Source: Chloroflexia bacterium SDU3-3 (lineage in GTDB: Bacteria; Chloroflexota; Chloroflexia; Chloroflexales; Roseiflexaceae). Taken from it: a stretch of DNA of 64,000 nt. How positions within the stretch are numbered: position 1 is the first letter of the stretch; each line of letters starts with the position of its first letter. A program made the translations under genes and the position numbers. Location: assembly GCA_009268125.1 (NCBI GenBank), contig WBOU01000005.1, positions 62,001 to 126,000 of the forward strand. The letters are read 5' to 3'. Of this stretch, positions 14,421 through 23,963 are shown piece by piece. The notes below the pieces were generated by a model that did not search any database, was not told the origin of the DNA, and saw only the letters and a program-made list of their open reading frames with translations.

Positions 14421-17400
14421 ATGTATGCTTCCACTGGCCAACGCATGGCTACCATTCTTATGGTAGCACTGATTGGGATGTCCATGGGGGGAACTTCTGT
14501 TTCAGCCCAAACTCCCACCCCTGAACCACCCAAACCAAACACAACACAGGTAGGAGAAATTCTCGGGACGCAGCTCCCACCTAAAGCTTCACTTTCGGAT
14601 CTGGATACTGCTGCCCCCTCCGATGAAACATTACCTGAGACCACTGTCACCAGTATTGAGGCTCCAGCGGACAGTATCACAGCTCAGGTGGAGCCTGCAA
14701 CTGTAACAGAGGGGGTAACAAGCTCGCCAAACTTTATCACAAATGCCACCACACCAAGCATCATTGACGTGTCAACGCCAAACGGTGTTGTTGCGGGCGG
14801 GGTGATCACCTATACCTACACATTCACCAATACGATTGCTGATGGTGATTTCTATGTGCAGGCCTGGTGGCTTAATTATAGCCCAACTTCGGGCGGAAAC
14901 AACCAGTACTGCGACGACAAGACCGAACCTAAAAAATGCGATGCGATCCCTGAGACAGCTTATCAGCTACCAAATAAAACCCCATTAACGATCACCCATG
15001 GTACGTGCCCCCCAGGAGTCACGCCTATAAGCAGCACCTGCTACCTCGTCCATGGTCTGCCCCAATCGCAAAAGGGGCAATTTCAGGTCCGCCTGCGCAC
15101 CAAGACTAACCTCTACCCCAAGACAAATGCGAATATAACCACGCTTTCGGGATCGGCAAAACTGTTGCCCCTGGGCACAACCACAGGGCAGGGTGAAGAC
15201 ACAGTAGCGACCCTTGTGGTTGGGCCTGTGCTGTCAGCTACAAAAACAGCAGTAACCACTGGAACTATCTACACCGGTGATCAGGGCACATTCAAGATTT
15301 CAGTTGGGAATGCTGTTGGTACCAAAGATAAATCTGCTGACGGCACCATTCGTGCGGATGCGCGTACCGCAACAAACATTTTGGTCACCGATCCTATTCC
15401 AACCGGAGCGACGTTTGTCAGCTCCAATCAGGGGACTTATCAGCAGCCATTTGACCCATCCAAAGATAAAGAGATCAAGTGGCTGTTCCCTGGGCCGCTG
15501 AAACCAGGTGAGAAGCTGCCAGATATCCAGGTAGTGTTCAAGAAGACTGGCGGCACTGTATCTGAGTGTACCGTTCTCAAAAACCCAAGTGTAAAGCTAA
15601 CCAGCCCAGAGTATCCGCTTGCCAATGGGGCTACGACGACACTTTCTTTTAATGGCGCTTCTATCCCGGTTGTATCTGCGTTGGTGGTAAAGAAGCCAGT
15701 TGCTTCACCGGCCACGATCGCCTTCGGTGAGACTGGTGAGATCTCGATTGTGGTGCAGAACTACAAGCCCACAACGATTAATAATGTCACATTGACCTAT
15801 CAGGTCCAGACTGGGGTGACATTCCTTGAGGCGTCACCGAAGGAGACCTCGAATAACCAGGCAACACCACCAAAGATTACTTGGGTCTTCAGCATTCCCG
15901 CTGGGTCACTGACCCAGCCCAAAGAGATGACCTTTGTGGTCAAGGTAAAGGCCGGGTACTCCACCTCTACCACTGGTGGTAGCGCAACCCTCACCGCCAC
16001 CGACCAGGCTATCGATTGCAACACCCAGGCAGGGCGCATTGGCATTGTCGAACGACTCCTGATCAAGAAATCAGCTGGCGATAACCCGTACGAGAGCTCG
16101 GGAAATGTCTATCTGCTGCCTGGCCCAGCTGACTTTGAGTACGTTATCGAGCTAACGAACAATAGCTCATCGGATGTCTCAGGGATTGAGATCATTGATA
16201 AGATCCCACAAGGTGATGGCAACGGCCCTGGAACCGGAAAGTTTGCATACATCGACGGCAGTGCACAAGATAAAGTATCAGGCATAGAGTATCCACCAGT
16301 TGAGGTCACCAATCTCATCATTCGCTGGAATAATATCAGCATAGATGCAGGTTCGACGATCTATCTTTCCTATAAGCTTCGTGCCGATGGCGACAACTAT
16401 GTCAAGTACTGCAACTCGGTCTCTGCTGTTGCCTACCACGAGGGCGAGGATAACGAGCCGGTGAAGGGTGCTGGAGGCACGATTGTGTGCCTACGCCTCA
16501 ACCCGCCGCTGACCTTCTCGAAAGTTGTGGACAAATCTGTTATTGCTATGGAGGACGATGGCGATACACCAGTAGCAGATCGAACGGTCACCTACAAACT
16601 TACGGTGACCAATGAGGGCACCATTAGCTATCCCTTTGGGTTTGTAGATGCGCTCCCTGCAGTAGATTATGTGGAAGGCAGTACCACTACGACGCCTTCA
16701 AACATCTTTGGTGGCGAGCCATCGCTGCAAAGCGGCTATCTGGTGTGGGAAAACAACTTCCCAGGTGGCGTTGTCCCAAGCATTGGCGCAGGCCAAACAT
16801 TGACCCTAGAATTCAAGGCGATTGTGCCAGAAGGCTGCGGTGGAAAGTCAAACGTCTCGTACACCAATAAGATGCTGTTCCGGGATGACAAGTACTTTAT
16901 TGTCATCGATCCAACTCCATCGGCATTGGTGGTGGCTAACTGTGGCAAGATCGAAACGACAATCGCCGTTGATCCTAAGACGGTCAGCATTGGCAACGAG
17001 CAGAACTTCATCATTACGCTAAAAAACACAAGCAAAACTGCGACTGAGAGCAACCTGCCGGTTGAAGTTCGCTTGCCTTCAGACTACACCTACGTCGGGC
17101 TGAACACGGGTAGTTCGGTCAGCACTACGCCAACTTCAACGATCTCAGGGACCTTTACCACCCTCAAGTGGACTGTGCCTTCAATCGGGAAAGATGGCAC
17201 CAGTGATGCGACCAAGACTATCAAGTTTAAAGCACGGGCGGGCCTGACGGTTCTTCCAGACAATATTGTGGATGGAGTCTGGGCAAGAACACTGAAAAAT
17301 GGGAAATGCCCTGCTTCTTGTATAGCAGACCCACTGGGTGGCGCAATATGGTCGGCGGCTGGGGTAAAAGTGGACACGCTCGTGACGCTCTCGTCGAAAT

Positions 17401-18221
17401 TTACTGAGACGGGATGCGCAGAAATAAATACCACTCGAACCTACGAGCTGACTGTCTCCAATACCAATACAAAGTTGGATTATACGTCGACGATCATCAC
17501 CGTGACGCTGCCGCTTGGTATCGAGTATGTGGGTAAAAGTACTACGACACCAATACCAACTGTCACAACGATTGAAGGCAAGCAAACCCTGATTTGGGCT
17601 GGCCAGACTATTGCGAAGAGCACGGGTGTGGCCTCAACCAAGCTGTATAGCCTGAACCTCAAGATCACTGGTAAGGGCGGTGGGGCGCTAGCGGTAGCAT
17701 CGACCGCCAGCAGCCCGGTCGGCGCGTTCCCGCCACGCACTGGTGTGGTAGACCCAACGGTGTTTATCTGCCTTAGCAAGCCGGCAATCTGGTTTAACTC
17801 GACCCCTGTGGCGGCGCTACCAGGCCAGACAGCAGTGTTTGAGATCCAAGCGACCAACCCTCTGTCGGACTCATATGCGCTTGGGTTCGAGTACGCTATC
17901 CCTGATACACTCACGTTTATCACTGATACGGCCGATATCGAGGATCCGACCTACATCACACCAGAAATCAATGGGAATGTCCTGAGCTGGCCGTCTGTCA
18001 CCCTACCCGCTGCGGCAGATACATCCACCTATGGACAGCTGGTGATCCGCTTTAAGATGCGAATCAATGATGATGCCGTGATCGGATCTGCTATCACCAG
18101 CAAGATTACGGTAACGAAGAATATTCCAGGGACAGACTCTATGCCACTTGTAGAGATCAAAGACGACACCACCACGCTATTGGTGATGCGCAGCATCTAC
18201 CTGCCGATGGCGCTGAAATAA
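14421..18221 (+). CDS. Secreted DUF11-repeat surface protein
   Basis: About 1266 residues from ATG 14421, which has AGGAGA 10 bases upstream; an upstream TTG (14385) lacks a site and would spoil the signal peptide. The N-terminus is a signal peptide (hydrophobic MATILMVALIGMSMGG, cleavage near VSAQ), followed by a Pro/Thr-rich linker. About eight Ig-like DUF11-type repeats follow, each with patterns such as VTYKLTVTNEGTISYPFGF and ending in a VxVTLPxGIxYVG-like strand. The protein ends MRSIYLPMALK, a short tail like those I recall on many secreted Chloroflexota proteins. Such proteins are usually adhesive or structural. The gene is visibly lower in GC than its neighbours. It stands alone, with its own promoter and terminator. 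Confidence 0.85.
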   Translation: MYASTGQRMATILMVALIGMSMGGTSVSAQTPTPEPPKPNTTQVGEILGTQLPPKASLSDLDTAAPSDETLPETTVTSIEAPADSITAQVEPATVTEGVTSSPNFITNATTPSIIDVSTPNGVVAGGVITYTYTFTNTIADGDFYVQAWWLNYSPTSGGNNQYCDDKTEPKKCDAIPETAYQLPNKTPLTITHGTCPPGVTPISSTCYLVHGLPQSQKGQFQVRLRTKTNLYPKTNANITTLSGSAKLLPLGTTTGQGEDTVATLVVGPVLSATKTAVTTGTIYTGDQGTFKISVGNAVGTKDKSADGTIRADARTATNILVTDPIPTGATFVSSNQGTYQQPFDPSKDKEIKWLFPGPLKPGEKLPDIQVVFKKTGGTVSECTVLKNPSVKLTSPEYPLANGATTTLSFNGASIPVVSALVVKKPVASPATIAFGETGEISIVVQNYKPTTINNVTLTYQVQTGVTFLEASPKETSNNQATPPKITWVFSIPAGSLTQPKEMTFVVKVKAGYSTSTTGGSATLTATDQAIDCNTQAGRIGIVERLLIKKSAGDNPYESSGNVYLLPGPADFEYVIELTNNSSSDVSGIEIIDKIPQGDGNGPGTGKFAYIDGSAQDKVSGIEYPPVEVTNLIIRWNNISIDAGSTIYLSYKLRADGDNYVKYCNSVSAVAYHEGEDNEPVKGAGGTIVCLRLNPPLTFSKVVDKSVIAMEDDGDTPVADRTVTYKLTVTNEGTISYPFGFVDALPAVDYVEGSTTTTPSNIFGGEPSLQSGYLVWENNFPGGVVPSIGAGQTLTLEFKAIVPEGCGGKSNVSYTNKMLFRDDKYFIVIDPTPSALVVANCGKIETTIAVDPKTVSIGNEQNFIITLKNTSKTATESNLPVEVRLPSDYTYVGLNTGSSVSTTPTSTISGTFTTLKWTVPSIGKDGTSDATKTIKFKARAGLTVLPDNIVDGVWARTLKNGKCPASCIADPLGGAIWSAAGVKVDTLVTLSSKFTETGCAEINTTRTYELTVSNTNTKLDYTSTIITVTLPLGIEYVGKSTTTPIPTVTTIEGKQTLIWAGQTIAKSTGVASTKLYSLNLKITGKGGGALAVASTASSPVGAFPPRTGVVDPTVFICLSKPAIWFNSTPVAALPGQTAVFEIQATNPLSDSYALGFEYAIPDTLTFITDTADIEDPTYITPEINGNVLSWPSVTLPAAADTSTYGQLVIRFKMRINDDAVIGSAITSKITVTKNIPGTDSMPLVEIKDDTTTLLVMRSIYLPMALK

Positions 18222-18246
18222 CCTGATCGGCCATTCATTGGCAAAC

Positions 18247-18285
18247 AGCCTGGGCGTACGTCTACGCGTACGTCCAGGCTTTTTC
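18247..18285 (+). terminator. Rho-independent terminator of the DUF11 gene
   Basis: A long stem (AGCCTGG...CCAGGCT with an inner CGTACG/CGTACG) followed by TTTTT, 25 bases after the stop codon. Confidence 0.9.
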
Positions 18286-18330
18286 TATGCTAGGATAGCG
18301 AGGATAGGACTAGCAAGAATATGAGGTGGG

Positions 18331-19497
18331 ATGCGCGCTCTTTCTATTGCGATGCTGGCCCCCTTCGGCATACGCCCCAAGGGCACACTGCTGGCCCGCA
18401 TGCTGCCCCTGGCCCAGGCGCTGGTGCGGCGCGGGCACCAAGTGAGCATCGCCGCGCCAGCGGTGCAGAACCCCGAGGACGCGGGGACGTGTGCGGTGTA
18501 CGGCGGTGTGCCTGTGCACCATGTGGCGCTGGCCCCGCCGCTGCTGGGGCCGCTGCACCAAGGCTGGGCGCTGCTACGCGCGGCGCGGGCCGCGCGGCCC
18601 GACCTGGTGCATGTATTTAAGCCCAAGGGCTACAGCGGCCTGGCCGCGCTGGGCGTGCAGCGCTGGCCGCGCAGGCTGCCGCTGGTGCTCGACACCGACG
18701 ACTGGGAGGGCTGGGGCGGCTGGAACGACCTGCTGCCCTACCCCTACCCTGCCAAGCTGCTGTTCGGTTGGCAGGAGCGCGACCTGGCGCGGCGGGCCGA
18801 TGCGGTGACTACTGCGAGCCGCACGCTGCAGTCGCAGGTGTGGGGCTTTGGGGTGCCGCCCGGCAGAACCGTGCTGCTGCCCAATGGGGCCGATGCGCGC
18901 AGCACCACTACCACGCACCGCTACCGCACGCCTGGGCGGCACCTGCTGCTCTACACACGGTTTTGGGAGCTGGACCTGCGTGAGCTTGTCCGCTCGCTGG
19001 TGGCCACCCACGCGCTGGCCCCCGAGCTGCGGCTGACGGTGGTGGGCAAGGGCGAGCGCGGCGAGGAGCGCGAGCTGCTGCGGCTGGGCGAACGCGCCGG
19101 GCTGGCCGATATGATCAACTACCATGGCTGGGCCAGCCCCGATCAGATCCCCGAGCTGCTGGCCGCCGCCGATATCGCCTTGGCCCCGCTGGAGGACACG
19201 CTGATCAACCGGGCACGCGGGCTAGCCAAGCTGCTGGAGCTGATGCAGGCCGGGCTGCCGATCGTGGCGCACCAGGTGGGGATGTCCGCCGAGTACCTGG
19301 GCTACGGCCAGGCTGGGCGGCTGGTAGCCCCTGGCGACGTGGCGGGGTTCGCCCGAGCCATCGTGGAGCTGGCGGGGGATGCCAGCCTGCGCGAGCAGCT
19401 GGGGCTGGCCGCCCAGCGCCGCGCGGCCAGCGCCTATAGCTGGGATGTGCTGGCCGCCGAGGCCGAGCGGGCCTACGCCATCGCGCTTGGGATCTAG
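18331..19497 (+). CDS. GT4-family glycosyltransferase (GT-B fold)
   Basis: 388 residues. The N-terminal half has the PFGIRPKGTLLARMLPLA nucleotide-sugar transferase start and DLVHVFKPKGYSG. The C-terminal half carries the GT-B donor-binding pattern: VVGKGERGEE, then YHGWASPDQIPELLAAADIALAP, and GLAKLLELMQAGLPIVAH, which contains the usual glutamate-rich donor motif. It should transfer a sugar from a nucleotide donor to a lipid or polysaccharide acceptor at the cytoplasmic side of the membrane. The start follows GAGGTGGG. It lies just upstream of a membrane protein related to GT87, and the pair may act in envelope glycan synthesis; the acceptor is unknown. Confidence 0.85.
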   Translation: MRALSIAMLAPFGIRPKGTLLARMLPLAQALVRRGHQVSIAAPAVQNPEDAGTCAVYGGVPVHHVALAPPLLGPLHQGWALLRAARAARPDLVHVFKPKGYSGLAALGVQRWPRRLPLVLDTDDWEGWGGWNDLLPYPYPAKLLFGWQERDLARRADAVTTASRTLQSQVWGFGVPPGRTVLLPNGADARSTTTTHRYRTPGRHLLLYTRFWELDLRELVRSLVATHALAPELRLTVVGKGERGEERELLRLGERAGLADMINYHGWASPDQIPELLAAADIALAPLEDTLINRARGLAKLLELMQAGLPIVAHQVGMSAEYLGYGQAGRLVAPGDVAGFARAIVELAGDASLREQLGLAAQRRAASAYSWDVLAAEAERAYAIALGI

Positions 19498-19541
19498 AAT
19501 CGCGCGAGACAGAGCCATTTGCAACGGAAGGACATCGTACC

Positions 19542-20459
19542 ATGGGTGGGCTGTTTCAGATCGACTGGCGAATTTTCATGGCGGGCGTGGAGGCCTGGAT
19601 CCAGGGCCGCAACCCCTACGGGGTGCTCTCGCCTGAGTTTAGCGCGGGCGCGTTCGCCTACCCGCCCACCGCGCTGCCCTGGCTAGCGCTGTTTCTGCTC
19701 CTAGGGCCGCTGGGCTATTATGTCTGGACTGGGCTAGAGCTGGGGCTGTGGTGGTGGCTCATCCGCCGCGAGAACCGCTGGCAGATCATGCTGCTGTTCT
19801 GGTCGCCCATGGCGCTGCACCTGGTGGAGGGCCAGAGCAGCCTGGCGCCCACGCTGGTGCTGTGGGCGGCCACCCGGGCGCAGCGGCGCGGCTGGCTATG
19901 GGGGCTGGCTATCGCATGGGCCATGACCAAGCCGCAGGTGGCGCTGGTGCCTATGCTCTGGCTGCTGTGGCACGACCGCGCCGCCGAGGGACGCTGGAAG
20001 CTGTGGGGAGGGATCGCCCTGGGCACGCTGCTGCTAGCGCTGCCAGCCACGCTGATGTCGCCGGGGATCTGGGGCCTGTGGCTGGATGGCCTGGCGGCCT
20101 ACCGTGGGCGTATCCTGCAGATGGCAGCCTGGCAGGGGCCCAGCGCGCTGCTGCTGGCGCTGGCCGCCTACCTCTGGTACCGCCACTACAACCAGGGCTG
20201 GCAGTGGTGGCTGGCCGCCGCCATGTTCCCCCAGACTAGCTTCTACGGCATCGTACCCGCGCTGCCAGCCCTGCACATCCGCCCAAAGAGCAACTGGGCG
20301 CTGGCTGGGATCGGGCTGGCGGCGGTGCTGCAGGTGGGCGTGAGCGAGGCCACGCTGCCATGGCTGCTGGCCGCACATGTGCTGGTGCTGTGGGTGCTGG
20401 TCGGCGGGCCGACCGCGCGTTCCGCCCAGGCTGGTGGGCAGGCCAGCGCGCCTGCCTAG
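19542..20459 (+). CDS. GT87-like (DUF2029) polytopic membrane glycosyltransferase, short form
   Basis: 305 residues with about seven to eight hydrophobic segments. The N-terminus reads DWRIFMAGVEAWIQGRNPYG, the signature of polyprenol-phosphate mannosyltransferase-like GT87 proteins (Asp and the GxNPY turn). GT87 proteins are usually near 400 residues with a membrane helix before this motif; here that helix is missing, and the in-frame sequence upstream is not hydrophobic. GGAAGGA lies 9 bases before the ATG. It follows the GT4 gene by 44 bp and is probably co-transcribed with it. Confidence 0.72.
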   Translation: MGGLFQIDWRIFMAGVEAWIQGRNPYGVLSPEFSAGAFAYPPTALPWLALFLLLGPLGYYVWTGLELGLWWWLIRRENRWQIMLLFWSPMALHLVEGQSSLAPTLVLWAATRAQRRGWLWGLAIAWAMTKPQVALVPMLWLLWHDRAAEGRWKLWGGIALGTLLLALPATLMSPGIWGLWLDGLAAYRGRILQMAAWQGPSALLLALAAYLWYRHYNQGWQWWLAAAMFPQTSFYGIVPALPALHIRPKSNWALAGIGLAAVLQVGVSEATLPWLLAAHVLVLWVLVGGPTARSAQAGGQASAPA

Positions 20460-20535
20460 CGGGCCTATTTGCCCGCCACAGCGTTCTGACTGATAATGCG
20501 CACGGCAGAAACTCTTGGTGGGAAAGGAGTGAACG

Positions 20536-21912
20536 ATGCCAAGCACAAATGTGCTCTCCTATGTCAAGTTCAACCGTGATCGATTCCTGACCGAGCTGAA
20601 GGAGCTGATCGCGATTCCGAGCATCAGCACGCTTTCCGAGCATAAGGACGATGTGCGCCGCGCCGCCGAGTACTTGGTCGCGCAGCTGCGCACCAAGGTG
20701 GGGCTAGCCGAGGCCCACCTGATCGAGACCGAGGGCCACCCGCTGGTCTATGGCGAGTGGATGGGTGCGGAGGGCAAGCCCACCGTGCTGATCTACGGTC
20801 ACTATGACGTGCAGCCGGTCGACCCGATCGAGCTGTGGAAAACCCCGCCCTTCGAGGCCACCCTGATCGGCGACAACCTATATGCGCGCGGCGCAGTAGA
20901 CGACAAGGGCCAGATGTTCGCCGCGCTAAAAGCGCTGGAGGCGCTGAAGGTAGCGGATGGCGCGCTGCCCTGCAACATCAAGGTGCTGCTGGAGGGCGAG
21001 GAGGAGTCGGGCGGCGAGTCGATCGCGGCCTATGTCGAGTCGCACGCAGCCGAGCTGGCCGCCGACTGCACGCTGATCCTCGACACCAATATGTCGACCA
21101 AGGGCCAGCCGTCCATCTCCTACGCCCTGCGCGGCCTCACCTACATGGAGATCGAGGCCAGGGGCGCAGGCCACGACCTGCACTCCGGCGGCTACGGCGG
21201 CATCGCGCCCAACCCGTTCCAGGCGCTGTGCTGGGTGCTGGGCGCGATCAAGACGCCCGACGGCAAGATCCACATCCCCGGCCTCTATGACACGGTCCGC
21301 CCGCTCTCCGACCAGGAGCGCGCGACCCTCCAGCGCCAGTCGGATGCCCTAGAACAGTCGATCATGGCGGCGGGCGAGCTGACCAGCCTGCCCGGCGAGG
21401 CTGGCTACAGCATCCTAGAGCGCGCCACCGCCCGCCCCACTTTCGAGATCCACGGCATCAAGGGCGGCTTCACCGGCGAGGGTGCGAAGACCGTGATCCC
21501 CGCCGTGGCGACGGCCAAGGTGAGCCTGCGGCTGGTGGCCAACCAGCGCCCCGACGAGGTGCTGGAGCTGGTGCGCAGCCGCGTGGCCGAGCTGACCCCC
21601 GAGGGCGTGACGATCGAGGTGCGCGACCTGCACGGCGGCGATCCGGTGGAGACTCCGCTGGACGCGCCGGTGATGCAGAAAGCCGCCAAGGCGCTTGAGG
21701 AGGAGTTCGGCAAGCCGGTGGAGTACGAGCGCAGCGGCGGCACCATCCCGATCGCGGCGCTGTTCAGCACGGTGCTGAAGCTGCCAGTGGTGATGATGGG
21801 CTTCGGCCTGCCCGACGACAACGTGCACGCCCCCAACGAGAAGTTCTACCTGCCGAACTTCTACGCCGCCATCCGCAGCGTGGCTGGCTTCCTAGAGCTT
21901 GTCGGCGAGTAG
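20536..21912 (+). CDS. M20-family metallopeptidase (dipeptidase/ArgE-DapE type)
   Basis: 458 residues, the usual length of M20 dipeptidases. Metal and catalytic motifs are complete: YGHYDVQPVDP (His ligand and catalytic Asp), RGAVDDKGQ (bridging Asp), LEGEEESGGES (catalytic Glu and Glu ligand), LILDTNM (Asp ligand region) and a late His in DNVHAPNEKF. The dimerisation domain lies near residues 200-320. The enzyme should hydrolyse dipeptides or acylated amino acids in the cytoplasm with two zinc ions. The ATG has AAAGGAG upstream. It is close to the carnosinase/Dug1-like subgroup, but the substrate is not determined. Confidence 0.88.
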   Translation: MPSTNVLSYVKFNRDRFLTELKELIAIPSISTLSEHKDDVRRAAEYLVAQLRTKVGLAEAHLIETEGHPLVYGEWMGAEGKPTVLIYGHYDVQPVDPIELWKTPPFEATLIGDNLYARGAVDDKGQMFAALKALEALKVADGALPCNIKVLLEGEEESGGESIAAYVESHAAELAADCTLILDTNMSTKGQPSISYALRGLTYMEIEARGAGHDLHSGGYGGIAPNPFQALCWVLGAIKTPDGKIHIPGLYDTVRPLSDQERATLQRQSDALEQSIMAAGELTSLPGEAGYSILERATARPTFEIHGIKGGFTGEGAKTVIPAVATAKVSLRLVANQRPDEVLELVRSRVAELTPEGVTIEVRDLHGGDPVETPLDAPVMQKAAKALEEEFGKPVEYERSGGTIPIAALFSTVLKLPVVMMGFGLPDDNVHAPNEKFYLPNFYAAIRSVAGFLELVGE

Positions 21913-21918
21913 CACACG

Positions 21919-21956
21919 AAAACGAGGCTGCGGCGTGTTTGCCGCAGCCTCGTTTT
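21919..21956. terminator. Bidirectional terminator between M20 peptidase and PASTA kinase genes
   Basis: A 16-bp perfect stem (AAAACGAGGCTGCGGC with its complement) and 6-base loop, with T-runs on both strands, between two convergent genes. Confidence 0.9.
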
Positions 21957-21974
21957 TAGTGCCCGCAGCGCCCG

Positions 21975-23813
21975 CTAGGGCTGGCGCACGCCCAGCGTCA
22001 CGCCGTCGCCGCGCTTCACCGTAGCCCCCACCCCCGGCACCGAGCTGACCACCACGCCCGGCCCGTAGCGATTGCACAGATCGCCCAGCTTGTCGCAGCC
22101 CTGGTAGTCGGTGTACTCATGGGCAAGCCCAAGCTCGGCGATCCGCTGCTTGGCCTGCTCCTCGGTCATGCCCGCGAGGTCGGGCATGGTGAACTCGTTG
22201 CCCGTGCTCACCACCAGATCCACCGTGTCGCCAGCCGCCAGCCGGTAGCCAGCGGGCGGATCCTGGCGAATGACAAAGCCTTTGCTCACCGTATCGCTCT
22301 GCTCGTAGGTGACGTTTGGCACCAGCTTGTTGTCCTGCAGCTGCTGCACCGCCACCGCCTCGCGCAGCTTCGACAGGTCGTTCAGCGTCACCACCACCAC
22401 CTCCGGCCCAAGGCTGATGGCAAATGAGACCACGCCAGTCGCGTCGATCAGCTGACCGGCGGGCGGGTTCTGCTGCATCACCTGGCCGTCGGCCACGCTG
22501 TCGCTATTCCTGGGCTGCTCCTCGTAGGGGCGCAGGCCCTGGTTGGCCAGCGCCTGCAGCGCCTGCTCGCGGCTCAGGCCCAGCAGCTGGGGCGCGGGCA
22601 CCTGCGGCACGGCGGTGCCCTGGATGGGCGCTGCGGTCGGCCCGCCAGCGGGCGCGCTAGTGGGGTAGCTCGGCGTCTGGAAGTTGAGCGAGGGCATCAG
22701 CCCGGCCAGCCCGCCCGAGGCTAGCGCGCCCACCAGCGCGATCACGCCCACGATTAGCAGCAGCCCCAGCAGGAAGCCGCCGAAGCCCAGGCCGCTGCTG
22801 CGCGGCGCAGGCTCGGGGATGCTCGGGCGGGGCGGCAGCGAGCGGTTGGTGGGCGGCGTCGTCACCGGGCGCGGGCGCGGCACCGGGCGCGGGCTGTAGG
22901 CCACCGTGTCCGACTCGGCGGGCTGCTGGCGCGGCTGCTGCTGGCGCGGCTGCTGCTGCGGCACCGGCACCGTGCGCACCACGGTGCCCTGGTCGCCCAT
23001 GCGCCGGTAGCCCTGCAGCATCTGCGCGAAGGCGCGGGCCGAGGGCGGGCGGCGGGCCGGATCTTTCTCCATCGCGCCCAGGATGATATTCTCAAGCTGC
23101 GGCGGGATGCGCGGGTTGTAGCTGCTGGGCGCGGGCGGCTGGGCGCTCACGTGCTGCATGGCCACCGCCACCGAGTTCTCGCCGCTGAAGGGCAGCCGCG
23201 CCGTCAGCATCTCGTAGAGCGTGATGCCCAGCGAGTAGATGTCGGACGCGGGCGTGGCCACCAGGCCGCGCGCCTGCTCGGGCGAAAGGTAGTCGGCGGT
23301 GCCGAAGATCACGCCCGTCTCGGTGGCCGAGGTCGAGAGCGCGCTCTTGGCGATGCCGAAATCGGTGATCTTGGCAACCCCAGTGCTGCTGATGATGATG
23401 TTCTGAGGCTTCACATCGCGGTGCACCAGCCCGGCGCGGTGGGCGGCATCCAGCCCGCTGGCCACCTGCTCGGCGATCTCGACCGCCCGCTCGATCGGCA
23501 GCGGGCCGCCCAGCCGCAGCAGCGCCTTCAGATCCTGTCCCTCAACATACTCCATCACGATGTAGGGGATGTCGTCATCCTGGCCCACATCATAGATATC
23601 GATGATGTTCGGGTGGCGCAGATTCGCCGCCGCCTGCGCCTCGTGGTTGAAGCGCGCGATAAAGCTTGGGTCGCTGGCATACTGGCTATGGAGCACCTTG
23701 ATCGCGACCGCGCGGCTCAGGCGAAGATCGCGCCCAAGGTAGACGCGGGCCATGCCGCCCTCGCCAACCTTACGCTCCAGCTCATAGCGGCCGTTGAGAA
23801 TTTTCTGCTGCAT
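21975..23813 (-). CDS. pknB: PASTA-domain Ser/Thr protein kinase (PknB type)
   Basis: 612 residues from ATG 23813. The kinase domain (about 10-265) has the Gly loop KVGEGGMARVYLG, the ATP Lys in AIKVL, catalytic HRDVKPQN and DFG in KITDFGIAKS, followed by GTADYLSPEQARG, so it looks active. A Pro/Gln/Arg-rich juxtamembrane linker follows, then one membrane helix (GFLLGLLLIVGVIALVGALA, about 355-380) and three extracellular PASTA repeats that probably sense peptidoglycan or muropeptides. The third repeat has an insertion with two Cys (GCDKLGDLCNRYG), possibly a disulfide. A longer start at 23882 adds a non-conserved, basic extension and is less likely. No PP2C phosphatase or FHA gene is adjacent. 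Confidence 0.9.
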   Translation of the reverse strand: MQQKILNGRYELERKVGEGGMARVYLGRDLRLSRAVAIKVLHSQYASDPSFIARFNHEAQAAANLRHPNIIDIYDVGQDDDIPYIVMEYVEGQDLKALLRLGGPLPIERAVEIAEQVASGLDAAHRAGLVHRDVKPQNIIISSTGVAKITDFGIAKSALSTSATETGVIFGTADYLSPEQARGLVATPASDIYSLGITLYEMLTARLPFSGENSVAVAMQHVSAQPPAPSSYNPRIPPQLENIILGAMEKDPARRPPSARAFAQMLQGYRRMGDQGTVVRTVPVPQQQPRQQQPRQQPAESDTVAYSPRPVPRPRPVTTPPTNRSLPPRPSIPEPAPRSSGLGFGGFLLGLLLIVGVIALVGALASGGLAGLMPSLNFQTPSYPTSAPAGGPTAAPIQGTAVPQVPAPQLLGLSREQALQALANQGLRPYEEQPRNSDSVADGQVMQQNPPAGQLIDATGVVSFAISLGPEVVVVTLNDLSKLREAVAVQQLQDNKLVPNVTYEQSDTVSKGFVIRQDPPAGYRLAAGDTVDLVVSTGNEFTMPDLAGMTEEQAKQRIAELGLAHEYTDYQGCDKLGDLCNRYGPGVVVSSVPGVGATVKRGDGVTLGVRQP

Positions 23814-23963
23814 TGTTCCGTCAATATGCGCCGAGGCGCGGGCCTGCGGCGGTCGGCTAGCTGCCATGGCGCGGCAACCCACACAGGCGGGCGCGGCGGG
23901 AGAGGCTCACTCTATTCAACGATCAAAAGCGCGGCTTTACGCGCACACGCGGGCGCGGCGGCG

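Noticed and set aside
18331-20459. Complete polysaccharide gene cluster
   Set aside because: Only two glycosyltransferase-like genes are adjacent, without flippase, polymerase or nucleotide-sugar genes.
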